Positions 43,331-52,588 of a DNA stretch of 64,000 nucleotides are shown piece by piece. How positions within the stretch are numbered: position 1 is the first letter of the stretch; every line of letters begins with the position of its first letter. Below the pieces are notes generated by a model that was given only the letters and a program-made list of their open reading frames with translations, searched no databases and had not been told where the DNA came from. The position numbers were made by a program, and so were the translations under genes. Source of the DNA: Pedobacter sp. Leaf176 (GTDB taxonomy: Bacteria; Bacteroidota; Bacteroidia; Sphingobacteriales; Sphingobacteriaceae); the NCBI RefSeq assembly GCF_001424305.1, contig NZ_LMPD01000006.1:451285-515284 (forward strand), written 5' to 3'.

Positions 43331-46041
43331 TATTCGAAGATACTTTTTGCTTTAGCGATCGCTTTTTTCAAATCAATACCTTTCCCGAGTACACCTTTAA
43401 ATAAATCGCCCTCTACCTTCAGCCTGTCCATAGCATTAAAAATATTAAAGTCTTTCATTTCCAGGCCGGGCTTCACCTCATCCCAATGTAAGGGCATGGA
43501 AACCGTGGCCCCTATTTTTGGACGTAGTGAGTATGGACCCGCGATCGTCGCCCCTGGTCTGTTTTGTAAAAAATCCAGATACATTTTACCTTTTCTTGCG
43601 GAAACCATTCTTTCTAGTGAAGTGTAATCCGGAATTTGCTGTTGAACCAGACTTACAATTAGCTTTGCAAATAGCTGACTCTGATCATAGGAATATTTAG
43701 CGTTTAAAGGGATATAAATATGTATGCCTGTAGAACCAGATGTTTTCGGATAGCTTGGCACATCAATTGCATCCAGCACTTTTTTAACTTCCAATGCTGC
43801 ACTTATAACCTGGTCAAAAGTCGTGTTATTACCCGGATCTAAATCTACTACACAATAATCCGGATTATCAGGATGCTGAACCCGGCTAAACCAGGGGTTC
43901 ATCTCTATACAACCCAAAGAGGCCATCCATAGTAAACTGTCTACATCTGTACCAACAAGATATTCTTTTTTTTCACCTTCGCCATTTTCATAAGGAAATG
44001 TTTGCACCCAATCCGGCGCTTTTCCTTTCACATCTTTCTGGTAAAAGCTTTGGCCATGGATGCCGCCAGGGAATCTGTTGAGCGATTGTGGGCGATCTTT
44101 CAGGTAGGGTAAAATATATTCGGCTACCTGATAATAATAATTAAACATATCACGCTTAGTTACCTTATCTTCAGGCCAGTAAATCTTACTTAAATTTGTA
44201 AACTTGAGTTCGTGCCCTTTAATTTTCCTAACCTGGGTTTCATCTTTGGGGTTTAGTAATGTCTTTACATTCTTTCTTTCCGGAGGGGAAATTGCATCCG
44301 AATGCTTAGCTTCAGTTTTTGATTCTGAACTCTTGGTATCCATAACCTCTTCAGTAGACACTTCTATTTCCCTGGTCACGCTTTTTGCTTTTTTATCTTC
44401 GCGCATGCCCTTAAACGATGGGTGCCTGAATACACCATCATCGGTCACTTCTGTAAAGGTTACTTCACAAACCAATTCCGGCTTTAGCCAGGTTGCTTTT
44501 GCGTTAGGTGGATTTGGCCTGAACCTAGAAGGTTTATTCACATCTGGAATTAAATCAAATGGGCTTTCATCAATAATTAGTGGCTTAAATTGATCCATCA
44601 TTGTTTTCTGCAATTTGTCCGAAAATCCGGTACCTACCTTGCCAACATACTGGAGCTTATCTTTTTCATAAACCCCCAACAATAAAGAACTAAAGGATTT
44701 TGATGTATTTTCATTTTTTGTAAACCCTGCAATAACGACTTCCTGCCGCTTGTGTACCTTTATTTTCAACCATTCTTTTGATCGATGGTCTGCGCTGTAG
44801 AGGCTATCCGATTTTTTTGCAATAATACCCTCCAGTCCCATTCTTTCTGCAGCATCAAAAAAATCAACTCCATTTGCTTTGAAAACTTTGCTTAAACGAA
44901 CACGGTCATCGTCTTGTGGCAATATATCGCTTAAAATAGCCTGCCGCTGACTTAAAGGCAATTCCATTAAGTTTTTTCCATCGTACCATAGCAAATCGAA
45001 AACATAAAAAACGAGCTCGCCATCCGCTTCACTGCGCCAGTTTTGTAACGAACCAAAATTAGATATCCCCTTCTCGTTCAACACCAGAATTTCACCGTCG
45101 AAAACCGCATTAATATTCCATTCTTTAAGCAAATCATAAATAGGATAGAATTTATCATTAAAAGATTTATTGTTTCTCGAAAATAAATTAACTTCTTTTT
45201 TATTTAAAAATGCCAACGCCCTGTAGCCATCCCATTTCACTTCATATTGCCAGTCCGGATCGTCGAAAGGTTCGTCAACCAGCGTAGCCAACATAGGTTT
45301 GATGCCCTCAGGAATTGGCGTTTTCTTTATTTTTTTTAAGCTATTTTTCACGTCTGGTTGCACTTCGGCTTGCTCAGGTTTGATTTTTTTCTCCAACTTA
45401 TCCTGAGGACTTTTTTGACCAGTTTTAATCTTCTGCTCGCGTCCTTCTTTCCAGACTGCACCAGAAGTTTCCGCCATCGTTTCTATTGTTTTGCCGGACA
45501 ATACAGATTTATCTTCTTTCGTCACATCCTTTGTAGACGCATAGTCATCCTTGTGCTTTATCAACAACCAGCCGTTTTCACCCATGCCGTGTGTTTTCAC
45601 CAAAGCAAATTCTCCCTGAAGTTTAGTGCCGTAAAGTTTGATTTTCAATGAACCTTCTTTAAGCTGGTGCATTAAATGCTTTTCCTGCGCTTTCTTACCA
45701 ACAATATCTTCGATTGGTTCATACGTTCCTTCGTCCCAGACTATCACGGTGCCTCCACCATATTCCCCTTTTGGAATAATGCCTTCAAAATCTTTATAGT
45801 CGAAAGGATGGTCTTCAACCATCATGGCCAACCGCTTGGTTTTCGGATCGGTTGATGGCCCTTTAGGAACTGCCCAGCTTTTTAAAACACCGCGCATTTC
45901 CAATCTGAAATCGTAGTGAAGTCGGGAGGCATCATGCTTCTGGATTACGAAATAAAGTTTTTCTTTATCCTTATTTTTTCCAGATTTAGGTTCTTTGGTT
46001 TTAGAGAAATCGCGTTTAGAAACGTATTTTTCAAGGCTCAT
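43330..46041 (-). CDS. ligD: LigD, NHEJ DNA ligase with phosphoesterase and polymerase domains
   Basis: A 903-residue protein in the order phosphoesterase-ligase-polymerase. Residues about 25-165 form the 3'-phosphoesterase (YFVIQKHDASRLHYDFRLEM, with His36 and His42). Residues 245-560 form the ATP ligase with Lys269 in YEVKWDGYRAL and later ligase motifs (FDGEILVLNEKG, GLEGIIAKK). Residues about 620-900 form a primase-type polymerase with the acidic metal site VDLDPG and NPWFSRVQ. This order is that of Agrobacterium-type LigD; Mycobacterium LigD has the polymerase first. It joins double-strand breaks with Ku, which is encoded at 11.4-12.2 kb. Confidence 0.96.
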   Translation of the reverse strand: MSLEKYVSKRDFSKTKEPKSGKNKDKEKLYFVIQKHDASRLHYDFRLEMRGVLKSWAVPKGPSTDPKTKRLAMMVEDHPFDYKDFEGIIPKGEYGGGTVIVWDEGTYEPIEDIVGKKAQEKHLMHQLKEGSLKIKLYGTKLQGEFALVKTHGMGENGWLLIKHKDDYASTKDVTKEDKSVLSGKTIETMAETSGAVWKEGREQKIKTGQKSPQDKLEKKIKPEQAEVQPDVKNSLKKIKKTPIPEGIKPMLATLVDEPFDDPDWQYEVKWDGYRALAFLNKKEVNLFSRNNKSFNDKFYPIYDLLKEWNINAVFDGEILVLNEKGISNFGSLQNWRSEADGELVFYVFDLLWYDGKNLMELPLSQRQAILSDILPQDDDRVRLSKVFKANGVDFFDAAERMGLEGIIAKKSDSLYSADHRSKEWLKIKVHKRQEVVIAGFTKNENTSKSFSSLLLGVYEKDKLQYVGKVGTGFSDKLQKTMMDQFKPLIIDESPFDLIPDVNKPSRFRPNPPNAKATWLKPELVCEVTFTEVTDDGVFRHPSFKGMREDKKAKSVTREIEVSTEEVMDTKSSESKTEAKHSDAISPPERKNVKTLLNPKDETQVRKIKGHELKFTNLSKIYWPEDKVTKRDMFNYYYQVAEYILPYLKDRPQSLNRFPGGIHGQSFYQKDVKGKAPDWVQTFPYENGEGEKKEYLVGTDVDSLLWMASLGCIEMNPWFSRVQHPDNPDYCVVDLDPGNNTTFDQVISAALEVKKVLDAIDVPSYPKTSGSTGIHIYIPLNAKYSYDQSQLFAKLIVSLVQQQIPDYTSLERMVSARKGKMYLDFLQNRPGATIAGPYSLRPKIGATVSMPLHWDEVKPGLEMKDFNIFNAMDRLKVEGDLFKGVLGKGIDLKKAIAKAKSIFE

Positions 46042-46263
46042 AATTAAGTTTTACATTAAAACAATCGGGTTTTACAAAGGTTTTGATGAATTAAACTATG
46101 GGCTTTCAGCTTGAAAAGCATCTGCTGGATGTAGAGGTAAAACCAATTACCTAAAAGCATCAATTTATAATGAATCGTGTATGCAAAGTGAGATGTCCGA
46201 ATCGTTTGAAGGGAATTATGTACTTATGGAGAACACAATGTGGACATACACGGAGGAATTTAA

Positions 46264-46497
46264 TCAGGCATCCTCACCATTCCACTCATCATCATCGGCA
46301 TGCTTGATTTCGTCATGACTGCCATGAATGGTCATAAACTCGTCGTGATGGTAATTTCGCTCCGGATTTTCCGGCAATTCGCGATCTGGTTCTAAAGCCG
46401 ATTTTCTTAAGTGCTCTGGTTTTTTGACTTCGGGAAAATCATCATGTATTATTGATGGTTTGAGTATTTTCTTAACCGGATTTGTATTCTCTTCCAT
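46264..46497 (-). CDS. Small hydrophilic hypothetical protein
   Basis: The ATG at 46497 gives 77 residues; a TTG at 46515 would add six. The sequence is charged and low in hydrophobic residues (MEENTNPVKKILKPSIIHDD, then ELPENPERNYHHDEFMTI and ending DDDEWNGEDA), so it is likely disordered. It lies 222 nt upstream of ligD on the same strand, so the two might be co-regulated. No family is known. Confidence 0.5.
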   Translation of the reverse strand: MEENTNPVKKILKPSIIHDDFPEVKKPEHLRKSALEPDRELPENPERNYHHDEFMTIHGSHDEIKHADDDEWNGEDA

Positions 46498-46736
46498 AAT
46501 TGCACGTATAAACAAGCTTAATAGCGCACTAAGTTAACAGTAAATGGCAGTTGATGAAACTATATAAGCAACAAAATTAAAGTCTTCCTGTTTTATCTTA
46601 ATTCGCAAATTAGCATGAAGATGGAAAATAAGGTTAAAATGACTAAAAAAAATTGCCGGAAATACTATTATTCAACAATAATACCTCCGACAAGTCTATA
46701 TTTAAAATAACAAAACCTTTATCAGACTAACGTTTA

Positions 46737-47912
46737 TTAGTAATTGCCGGTAACGCCCAGCTCGAGACCCCGGAGTTCGGCTAAGCCGCGTAAACGCCCT
46801 ATCGCTGAATAGCCCGGGTTTGATTGCTTTGCCAAATCATCCAGCATCTGGTGACCATGATCCGGACGGAAAGGAATTGACTTATCCCTTAAAGCATTCT
46901 CTTCAGTTAATGCTTTCATAATTTCGTACATATTTACATCGCCGCCTAAATGGTCTGCCTCATAGAAACTACCATCTTCATCTTTGGTTACATTACGCAA
47001 ATGAGCAAAGTAGACCCTGTCCTTAACCACATTGAAAATCTCCAGCGCATTATTATCAACACCTGCCCCAAGTGAACCCGTGCAAAAACAAACCCCATTA
47101 AAAGGTTTATCAACGTTTTGAAGTATGTAGTTAAAATCATCTATGGTGCTGGCTATTCTTGGCAAACCTAAAATCGGATAAGGTGGATCATCCGGGTGGA
47201 TGGTCATTTTTATGCCTTCAGTTTCGCAAACATCAGCAATTGACGAAAGGAAATAGACCAGGTTTTCTCTTAAGCCGTTAAAGCCGATCGCAGTATATTC
47301 ATTAATGCTGCTTCGCAAAGTTTCCAGTTCAATTTCCTTTTCATTTGGTATGCCCATTAATACATTAATACGTAAATCATTGAGTTGCTGCTGGCTTAAA
47401 GTTGCAAATTTTGCTTCAGCTCTTTGTAACACCGATTGCGGATAATCAGCCTCAGCACCTGCTCTTTTCAGTATATGCAGGTCGAAAACGGCTAAATCAA
47501 TCCAGTTAAAATATAATGCTTTCGAACCATCAGTCATTTCCAAATCCAACTGCGTACGTGTCCAGTCCAGCACCGGCATAAAATTGTAGCAAACGGTTCT
47601 GATGCCGCAATCAGCTAAATTTTTAAGCGATGCTTTATAATTTTCAATGTATTTATCTGCATCTGATCTCCGGGTTTTGATGGCTTCATGTACAGGCACG
47701 CTTTCCACTACCGACCAGGTTAAGCCTGAAGCTTCGATTATTGTTTTTCTCTCCTGAATATCGGCTAAAGGCCATATTTCACCGTGAGGAATGTGGTGCA
47801 AAGCGGTTACAATACCTGTTGCGCCTGCCTGTTTCACATCCTGTAAAGTTACCGGGTCGTTTGGTCCGTACCAACGCCAGGTTTGTTCTAATTTTTTAAA
47901 TTTCGTATCCAT
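46737..47912 (-). CDS. uxuA: Mannonate dehydratase
   Basis: A 391-residue TIM-barrel enzyme with the UxuA opening LEQTWRWYGPNDPVTLQDV, then ATGIVTALHHIPHGEIW, GIRTVCYNFMPVLDWTRT and the metal-site motifs ITIHPDDPP-like KMTIHPDDPPYPILGLPRI and VYFAHLRNV. It dehydrates D-mannonate to 2-keto-3-deoxygluconate, a central step of glucuronate breakdown in the cytoplasm. It is the last gene of the glycoside hydrolase block (3 nt after the SDR gene), which shows that the block handles uronic acids. Length matches E. coli UxuA (394). Confidence 0.95.
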   Translation of the reverse strand: MDTKFKKLEQTWRWYGPNDPVTLQDVKQAGATGIVTALHHIPHGEIWPLADIQERKTIIEASGLTWSVVESVPVHEAIKTRRSDADKYIENYKASLKNLADCGIRTVCYNFMPVLDWTRTQLDLEMTDGSKALYFNWIDLAVFDLHILKRAGAEADYPQSVLQRAEAKFATLSQQQLNDLRINVLMGIPNEKEIELETLRSSINEYTAIGFNGLRENLVYFLSSIADVCETEGIKMTIHPDDPPYPILGLPRIASTIDDFNYILQNVDKPFNGVCFCTGSLGAGVDNNALEIFNVVKDRVYFAHLRNVTKDEDGSFYEADHLGGDVNMYEIMKALTEENALRDKSIPFRPDHGHQMLDDLAKQSNPGYSAIGRLRGLAELRGLELGVTGNY

Positions 47913-47915
47913 ATA

Positions 47916-48737
47916 TTATACTCCCGAAAAAGCGCAGAAACCGCCATCAATTGTTATATTTTCGCCGTTTACAAATTTTGAGGCATCACTCAACAAATAT
48001 ATAAGTGCGCCAATTAATTCTTCAGGATTTCCAAATCTATTGTAAGGTGTTTTTGCAATGATCGCATTTCCTCTTGCTGTTAAGCTGCCATCTTCATTGG
48101 TTAGTAATGCCCGGTTTTGGTTTGTTATGAAAAAACCGGGAACGATGGCATTCATCCTGACATTATCGCCGTAGCGGTTAGCAAGTTCTACGGCCATCCA
48201 TTTGGTATAACTATCAATAGCAGACTTTGCCATTGAATAGCCTAATACCCTTGTAATTGCCTGAGATGCCGAAACTGATGAAATGTTCACGATGCTACCA
48301 CCCTGCTTTGTAATTTCCTTCCCAAAAATCTGGGTAGGTAAAATGGTTCCGAAAAGATTCAGATCAAAAGCTTGCTTTAAAGCCGAAACATTTAAATCAA
48401 ATATTCCTTTGTCAGGCTGAACAACTGCCTCAGCAACATTTCCACCTGCTGCATTTACAAGTGCATCAATTCTTCCAAATTCCGAAATAATTTTGTCATT
48501 GGCTTGCAGCAATGCTTCTTCATCTAAGACGTCAGCAATCAGGTAGATTGCTTTTCCACCATTATTATTCACCTCATCGGCTCTAAATTTTGCGATGTCT
48601 TCATTCCGGCCTAAGATGGCAATTGATGCACCTGCGCCAGCAAGTCCATTTACAAAAGCTTCACCCAGTACGCCTGTTGCGCCTGTTATGACAACTACTT
48701 TGTCTTTTAAGGAAAAGAGGTTAAATTCTTTGTTCAT
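47916..48737 (-). CDS. SDR-family oxidoreductase, probable D-mannonate oxidoreductase
   Basis: A 273-residue short-chain dehydrogenase: nucleotide motif VITGATGVLGEAF (TGxxxGxG), catalytic Ser in VNISSVS and Tyr-Lys in LGYSMAKSAIDSY, plus a C-terminal GGFCAFSGV. Placed 3 nt before uxuA, it very likely reduces D-fructuronate to D-mannonate. Bacteroidota and Thermotoga use such SDR proteins instead of the larger UxuB of E. coli. The role is inferred from location; the SDR family is sure. Confidence 0.85.
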   Translation of the reverse strand: MNKEFNLFSLKDKVVVITGATGVLGEAFVNGLAGAGASIAILGRNEDIAKFRADEVNNNGGKAIYLIADVLDEEALLQANDKIISEFGRIDALVNAAGGNVAEAVVQPDKGIFDLNVSALKQAFDLNLFGTILPTQIFGKEITKQGGSIVNISSVSASQAITRVLGYSMAKSAIDSYTKWMAVELANRYGDNVRMNAIVPGFFITNQNRALLTNEDGSLTARGNAIIAKTPYNRFGNPEELIGALIYLLSDASKFVNGENITIDGGFCAFSGV

Positions 48738-48744
48738 TTATTTA

Positions 48745-50223
48745 TTATTCAATTACTAATGTGGTTATTGAGTGTGGTAAACTGGTTGTTGTAGCCGCCT
48801 GTCCTTTAATCCATAAACTGTATTTCAACTTATCATCAGATTGGTTCATCACAACGACAGCAACTTTACCATCTGTATTTATAAAGGCGGTGGTTTGCAA
48901 TTTATCGCGGCTTGAAGCAGAGCCAATTCTTTTTGCACCCGGACGGATGAACTTTGAGAAATGACCCATGTAATAAAAAGCATTTGTATAGATTAGTTTA
49001 TCGTTTTTTGTATCCGCGTGTACTGGTGCGAAACAAAAATTACCAACATGATTTGGTCCTCCGTTTTCATCTAAAAGTATATTCCAATCGGTCCATGCCG
49101 CTGTTCCACTATTAAAATCGTTGATTAAAGAGTAACCATAACGCTCGCCCAAAGTCCAGTCATCTAATTTGTTTACATCATATTTTTCTTTGCATCCTTC
49201 AGTGAAAATCAAGGCCTTATCGGGATAGGCTTCATGTGTTTGTTTAACATTTCCGAATTGCATGTCACTACCTGTCCATGTTTCGTACCAGTGAAAACCT
49301 ATTCCCCATACATATTTAGCGGCGTCTTTGTCGTTTAAAATTGTACTGGCCCTTTGAAATATCTGATCGCGGTTATGATCCCAGGCGATTAGCTTCTTTG
49401 AGGCTAAACCCGATTTTTGCAGCGTCGGACCTAAAAAGTTTTTGATAAAATCACGTTCTTCTTCAGCGGTGTACACGCAGGACTCCCATCGCTGCTTTGC
49501 CATGGGTTCGTTCTGAACACTTAAGCCCCAGATTGGCATCCCCAGGGATTCATAGGTTTTAATGAATTTCACATAGTGGTTGGCCCAGCTTTGTCTGTAA
49601 GCAGGAAGCAAATGGCCTCCACCAATTAAACTGTTATTATCTTTCATCCATGCGGGAGGTGACCAGGGACTAACAAAAAGCGTTAATTTGCCTCCGGCAG
49701 CTTTAATTGCATCTTTAATTAAGGGAATTTTGAACTGTTTATCATGGTCAACATTGAATGTTTTCAAATCCTTATCGTTATCCTGAACGTAAGTATAACT
49801 TCCGCTTGAAAAATCACAGCTTGCTATATTTGTGCGGGCTAAAGTATAACCAATGCCGCTTGATGGATTATAATACATCTCCATCAATTCATTTTGATTT
49901 TTTTTAGAAAGTTTGGCAAATGTTTCTGCAGAGGCGTCCGTCAAAGCGCCGCCAATACCCACCATGGTCTGATATTTAACCGTTGGATCAATAAAAACGC
50001 AAGGTTCCGTTTCAAAAGGTTGTTTGTTTTCTGCAAATGTTAAGGTCTCTGTTTTACGGATGCGATAATCAGAGTTTTGAGCAGTAACATAAACTGAGAC
50101 TTTTTTATTGCCTACCGTGTAGCTTTGAATCGTTTTAGCAATATTTCTTGTTCCTTTTTTTAATTGAGCATTTGCACTAAATGCTGTTGCTATAATTAAA
50201 AATAAGCTTAGTTTTTTTTTCAT
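48745..50223 (-). CDS. GH30-family glycoside hydrolase
   Basis: A 492-residue exported enzyme (signal peptide about 1-19, ending SANA). The GH30 TIM barrel is clear: VGIGGALTDASAE near the N-terminus, acid/base Glu239 in GLSVQNEP and nucleophile Glu342 in ALIFTEGCKEKYD, with a side beta domain at the C-terminus (about 400-492). The family includes beta-1,6-glucanases, glucosylceramidases and xylanases. The sequence looks like the glucosylceramidase/beta-1,6-glucanase branch (TLARTNIASCDFSSGSY). It follows the GH18 gene by 62 nt. Confidence 0.92.
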   Translation of the reverse strand: MKKKLSLFLIIATAFSANAQLKKGTRNIAKTIQSYTVGNKKVSVYVTAQNSDYRIRKTETLTFAENKQPFETEPCVFIDPTVKYQTMVGIGGALTDASAETFAKLSKKNQNELMEMYYNPSSGIGYTLARTNIASCDFSSGSYTYVQDNDKDLKTFNVDHDKQFKIPLIKDAIKAAGGKLTLFVSPWSPPAWMKDNNSLIGGGHLLPAYRQSWANHYVKFIKTYESLGMPIWGLSVQNEPMAKQRWESCVYTAEEERDFIKNFLGPTLQKSGLASKKLIAWDHNRDQIFQRASTILNDKDAAKYVWGIGFHWYETWTGSDMQFGNVKQTHEAYPDKALIFTEGCKEKYDVNKLDDWTLGERYGYSLINDFNSGTAAWTDWNILLDENGGPNHVGNFCFAPVHADTKNDKLIYTNAFYYMGHFSKFIRPGAKRIGSASSRDKLQTTAFINTDGKVAVVVMNQSDDKLKYSLWIKGQAATTTSLPHSITTLVIE

Positions 50224-50285
50224 TCTATTGGCTCGTTTAAGGTATAGGATTTTGATTACAATTGAAAATATAATTTAGCCCGAAG

Positions 50286-51407
50286 CTATTTTAAGCTTTT
50301 GTTGATTTGATTTAGGAGATAACCGTTCATATCTGATGAATATTCCCAGAACATTACGCCACCCATATCATTCTTCAAAACATATTTACATTTCTCTCTA
50401 ACGGATGCTTCATCGTCATAAGTCAGGAATTCTTTAGTTGTGGCATTGTACAGGTATGGCGCCTTAGCTTCTTTATCGCGGTAAGCTATAAAACCACGTT
50501 TATTGATTAAACTATCTTTTATAAAAGTATAGCCTTTTCCAAACTTACTGGTTAAAACAGAATCACCTAAACCAATTGTTGCGTTATTTTTTAATGTAAA
50601 AGCCCTGCTGTAAAAAGCAATGCCCATAACCAATTTTTTTGCTGGAACACCAGCGGCGAGGTATTCTTTAAAGGCTTTATCTGCACTACTGTTTGAGAGA
50701 ACCGTTTTAGATGCATAAAGATTGGTATGGTGGCCAGCTATTCTACCATTGTAAAAATCATATGTCATTAAGTTTACATAATCTAAATACTGTTGCACTT
50801 TATCCATCTCTGTATGGTTTATAAAATCTGTAAAACCGCCCGCTGCAATGGTTAACAGTTTCTTTTGTTTTGTGCGCTTCTGTAAGTTGTCGAGTTGCAA
50901 ACGGAGCTCTTTGAGCATTAATGTGAAATTCTGTTTATCTTCATTTCGATAAACATTACCCTCTTCGCCGGAAATTCCCGGATATTCCCAGTCGATGTCT
51001 ATACCATCAATTTTATATTTTTCAATGATGGCGACTGCACTGGTGGCAAAGGATTTTCTGGCTGTATCAGAAAGTGCAGCATCAGAGAAATTTTCACTCC
51101 ATGACCAACCCCCTATGGAGATGAGTATTTTTAAGTCAGGATTTTGCTCTTTTAACTTGTTGAGGTTGTTTAAATTTACGGTGTCTGTGGCCTCACGCTG
51201 CAAAAATGCGCGGTTATCTTTAACATTTACAAAAGCATAATTAATGTGTGTCAGTTTTTTTGGTTGTATATGACTTAAATCCGCCAGGCCATTATATCCG
51301 CCAACATAACCTATTACTACTTTTTTTTCCAGCTGTTTGGGAAACATAGCCATAAACAGGGCTACACATAATAAGGCGATTGCATTTAAAGAATTTACAA
51401 GCTTCAT
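50286..51407 (-). CDS. GH18-family glycoside hydrolase (chitinase type)
   Basis: The 373-residue protein has an N-terminal hydrophobic segment (about 5-21). The GH18 signature DGIDIDWEYPG carries acid Glu141 with Asp134, Asp137 and Asp139, and SIGGWSWS at about 98-105 is the usual beta-3 motif. The Met-Tyr-Asp stretch MTYDFYNG and the C-terminal MGGVMFWEYSSD are intact, so it should be catalytically active on chitin or chitooligosaccharides. It lies inside the uronan-type enzyme block, 4 nt after the GH88 gene, which hints at a fungal-wall or mixed-glycan substrate. Confidence 0.93.
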   Translation of the reverse strand: MKLVNSLNAIALLCVALFMAMFPKQLEKKVVIGYVGGYNGLADLSHIQPKKLTHINYAFVNVKDNRAFLQREATDTVNLNNLNKLKEQNPDLKILISIGGWSWSENFSDAALSDTARKSFATSAVAIIEKYKIDGIDIDWEYPGISGEEGNVYRNEDKQNFTLMLKELRLQLDNLQKRTKQKKLLTIAAGGFTDFINHTEMDKVQQYLDYVNLMTYDFYNGRIAGHHTNLYASKTVLSNSSADKAFKEYLAAGVPAKKLVMGIAFYSRAFTLKNNATIGLGDSVLTSKFGKGYTFIKDSLINKRGFIAYRDKEAKAPYLYNATTKEFLTYDDEASVREKCKYVLKNDMGGVMFWEYSSDMNGYLLNQINKSLK

Positions 51408-51411
51408 AAAT

Positions 51412-52587
51412 TTATTTTTTACTTCTCAATAATGCTTCGAGATAATAGTAATCGGCATAATTTATAGGGACATCGACTTCGGAGTTAGCCGGACGATGTC
51501 CTGTGCTATGATCCAGTATAAAACCGTAATTTTTACCGGGATTACTTACATATTTGGTACTTAAAGAATAGAGTATTTTATCTGCGGCAGTTTTATATCT
51601 TTTTGAGTCTTTACTGTATCCGGCAAGCTCATAAAGTGCAGATGCGGTAATTGCAGCGGCAGAAGCGTCTCTGGAAACATGTGGAATTTTAGGATCATTG
51701 TAATCCCAGTAAGGAATACCATCGGCAGGCGTGATTTTCGAACTTAAAATAAAATTAGCTATGCCATCTGCCTGCGCCAGATAAGCTTTACTTTTTGTTG
51801 CCCTAAAACACATTGTATATCCATATAATGCCCATGCCTGACCGCGGGCCCAGGCAGATTCATTGGCATAGCCCTGGGCGGTAAGTTTTTGCAAAACATG
51901 TCCATTTGTCGTTGTATCATAATCAATTACATGATATGAGCTAAAGTCAGGCCGGAAGTGGTTTTTAATTGTGTTATCAGCATGAGTAACTGCAATTTTG
52001 TAAAATGATGAATCGCCTGTGAATTTTGTGGCTTCAAAAAGTAGTTCCAGATTCATCATGTTATCAATAATCACCGGATATTTCCATTTATCGCCGTTAT
52101 GATCCCAGGATTTGATTACACCTGCTGTTTTATTAAATCTTGTAGAAAGCGATTTAGCAGCCTGGATAATAACCGCACGATAAGCGGTATCTTTCGTAAG
52201 TTTATAACCGTTTCCGAAAGGACAGTATATCATGAAACCTAAATCGTGGGTACCACGGTTAAATTGTTCCTTTTTAATGTCTTCAGTATATTTTTTCGCC
52301 AGATTGAGCCATTTTTTATCTTTGGTATATTGATAAAAATACCATAGTTCGGCCGGAAAAAAGCCACTTGTCCAATCTCTGGAAACAACCATCTTAAACT
52401 GACCTTTTTCTACTGTCCTCGGCGATACCAGATTTGGTTTTACTTTTCGCGAGGAATCTACGTTTTTGATAAGGATTTCTGTTTGTATTGCTGCTGACTC
52501 AAATGCCTTTTTAACGTTAGTCTTTTGCGCATTTACTGTACTGATTATCAAAGAGAATAACAGTATTATTTGAATTTTTAGTTTCAT
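51412..52587 (-). CDS. GH88-family unsaturated glucuronyl hydrolase
   Basis: The 391-residue exported protein has a signal peptide ending VNAQ (about residue 20). The (alpha/alpha)6 barrel has the GH88 motifs SRDWTSGFFPAELWYFY and VIIDNMMNLELLFEA, which hold the two essential Asp residues, then YANESAWARGQAW and a C-terminal NYADYYYLEALL. GH88 enzymes remove the 4,5-unsaturated uronic acid left at the end of an oligosaccharide by a lyase. Here the lyase candidate is encoded immediately upstream, 1 nt before. This pairing is the strongest functional evidence in the block. Confidence 0.94.
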   Translation of the reverse strand: MKLKIQIILLFSLIISTVNAQKTNVKKAFESAAIQTEILIKNVDSSRKVKPNLVSPRTVEKGQFKMVVSRDWTSGFFPAELWYFYQYTKDKKWLNLAKKYTEDIKKEQFNRGTHDLGFMIYCPFGNGYKLTKDTAYRAVIIQAAKSLSTRFNKTAGVIKSWDHNGDKWKYPVIIDNMMNLELLFEATKFTGDSSFYKIAVTHADNTIKNHFRPDFSSYHVIDYDTTTNGHVLQKLTAQGYANESAWARGQAWALYGYTMCFRATKSKAYLAQADGIANFILSSKITPADGIPYWDYNDPKIPHVSRDASAAAITASALYELAGYSKDSKRYKTAADKILYSLSTKYVSNPGKNYGFILDHSTGHRPANSEVDVPINYADYYYLEALLRSKK

Positions 52588-52588
52588 A

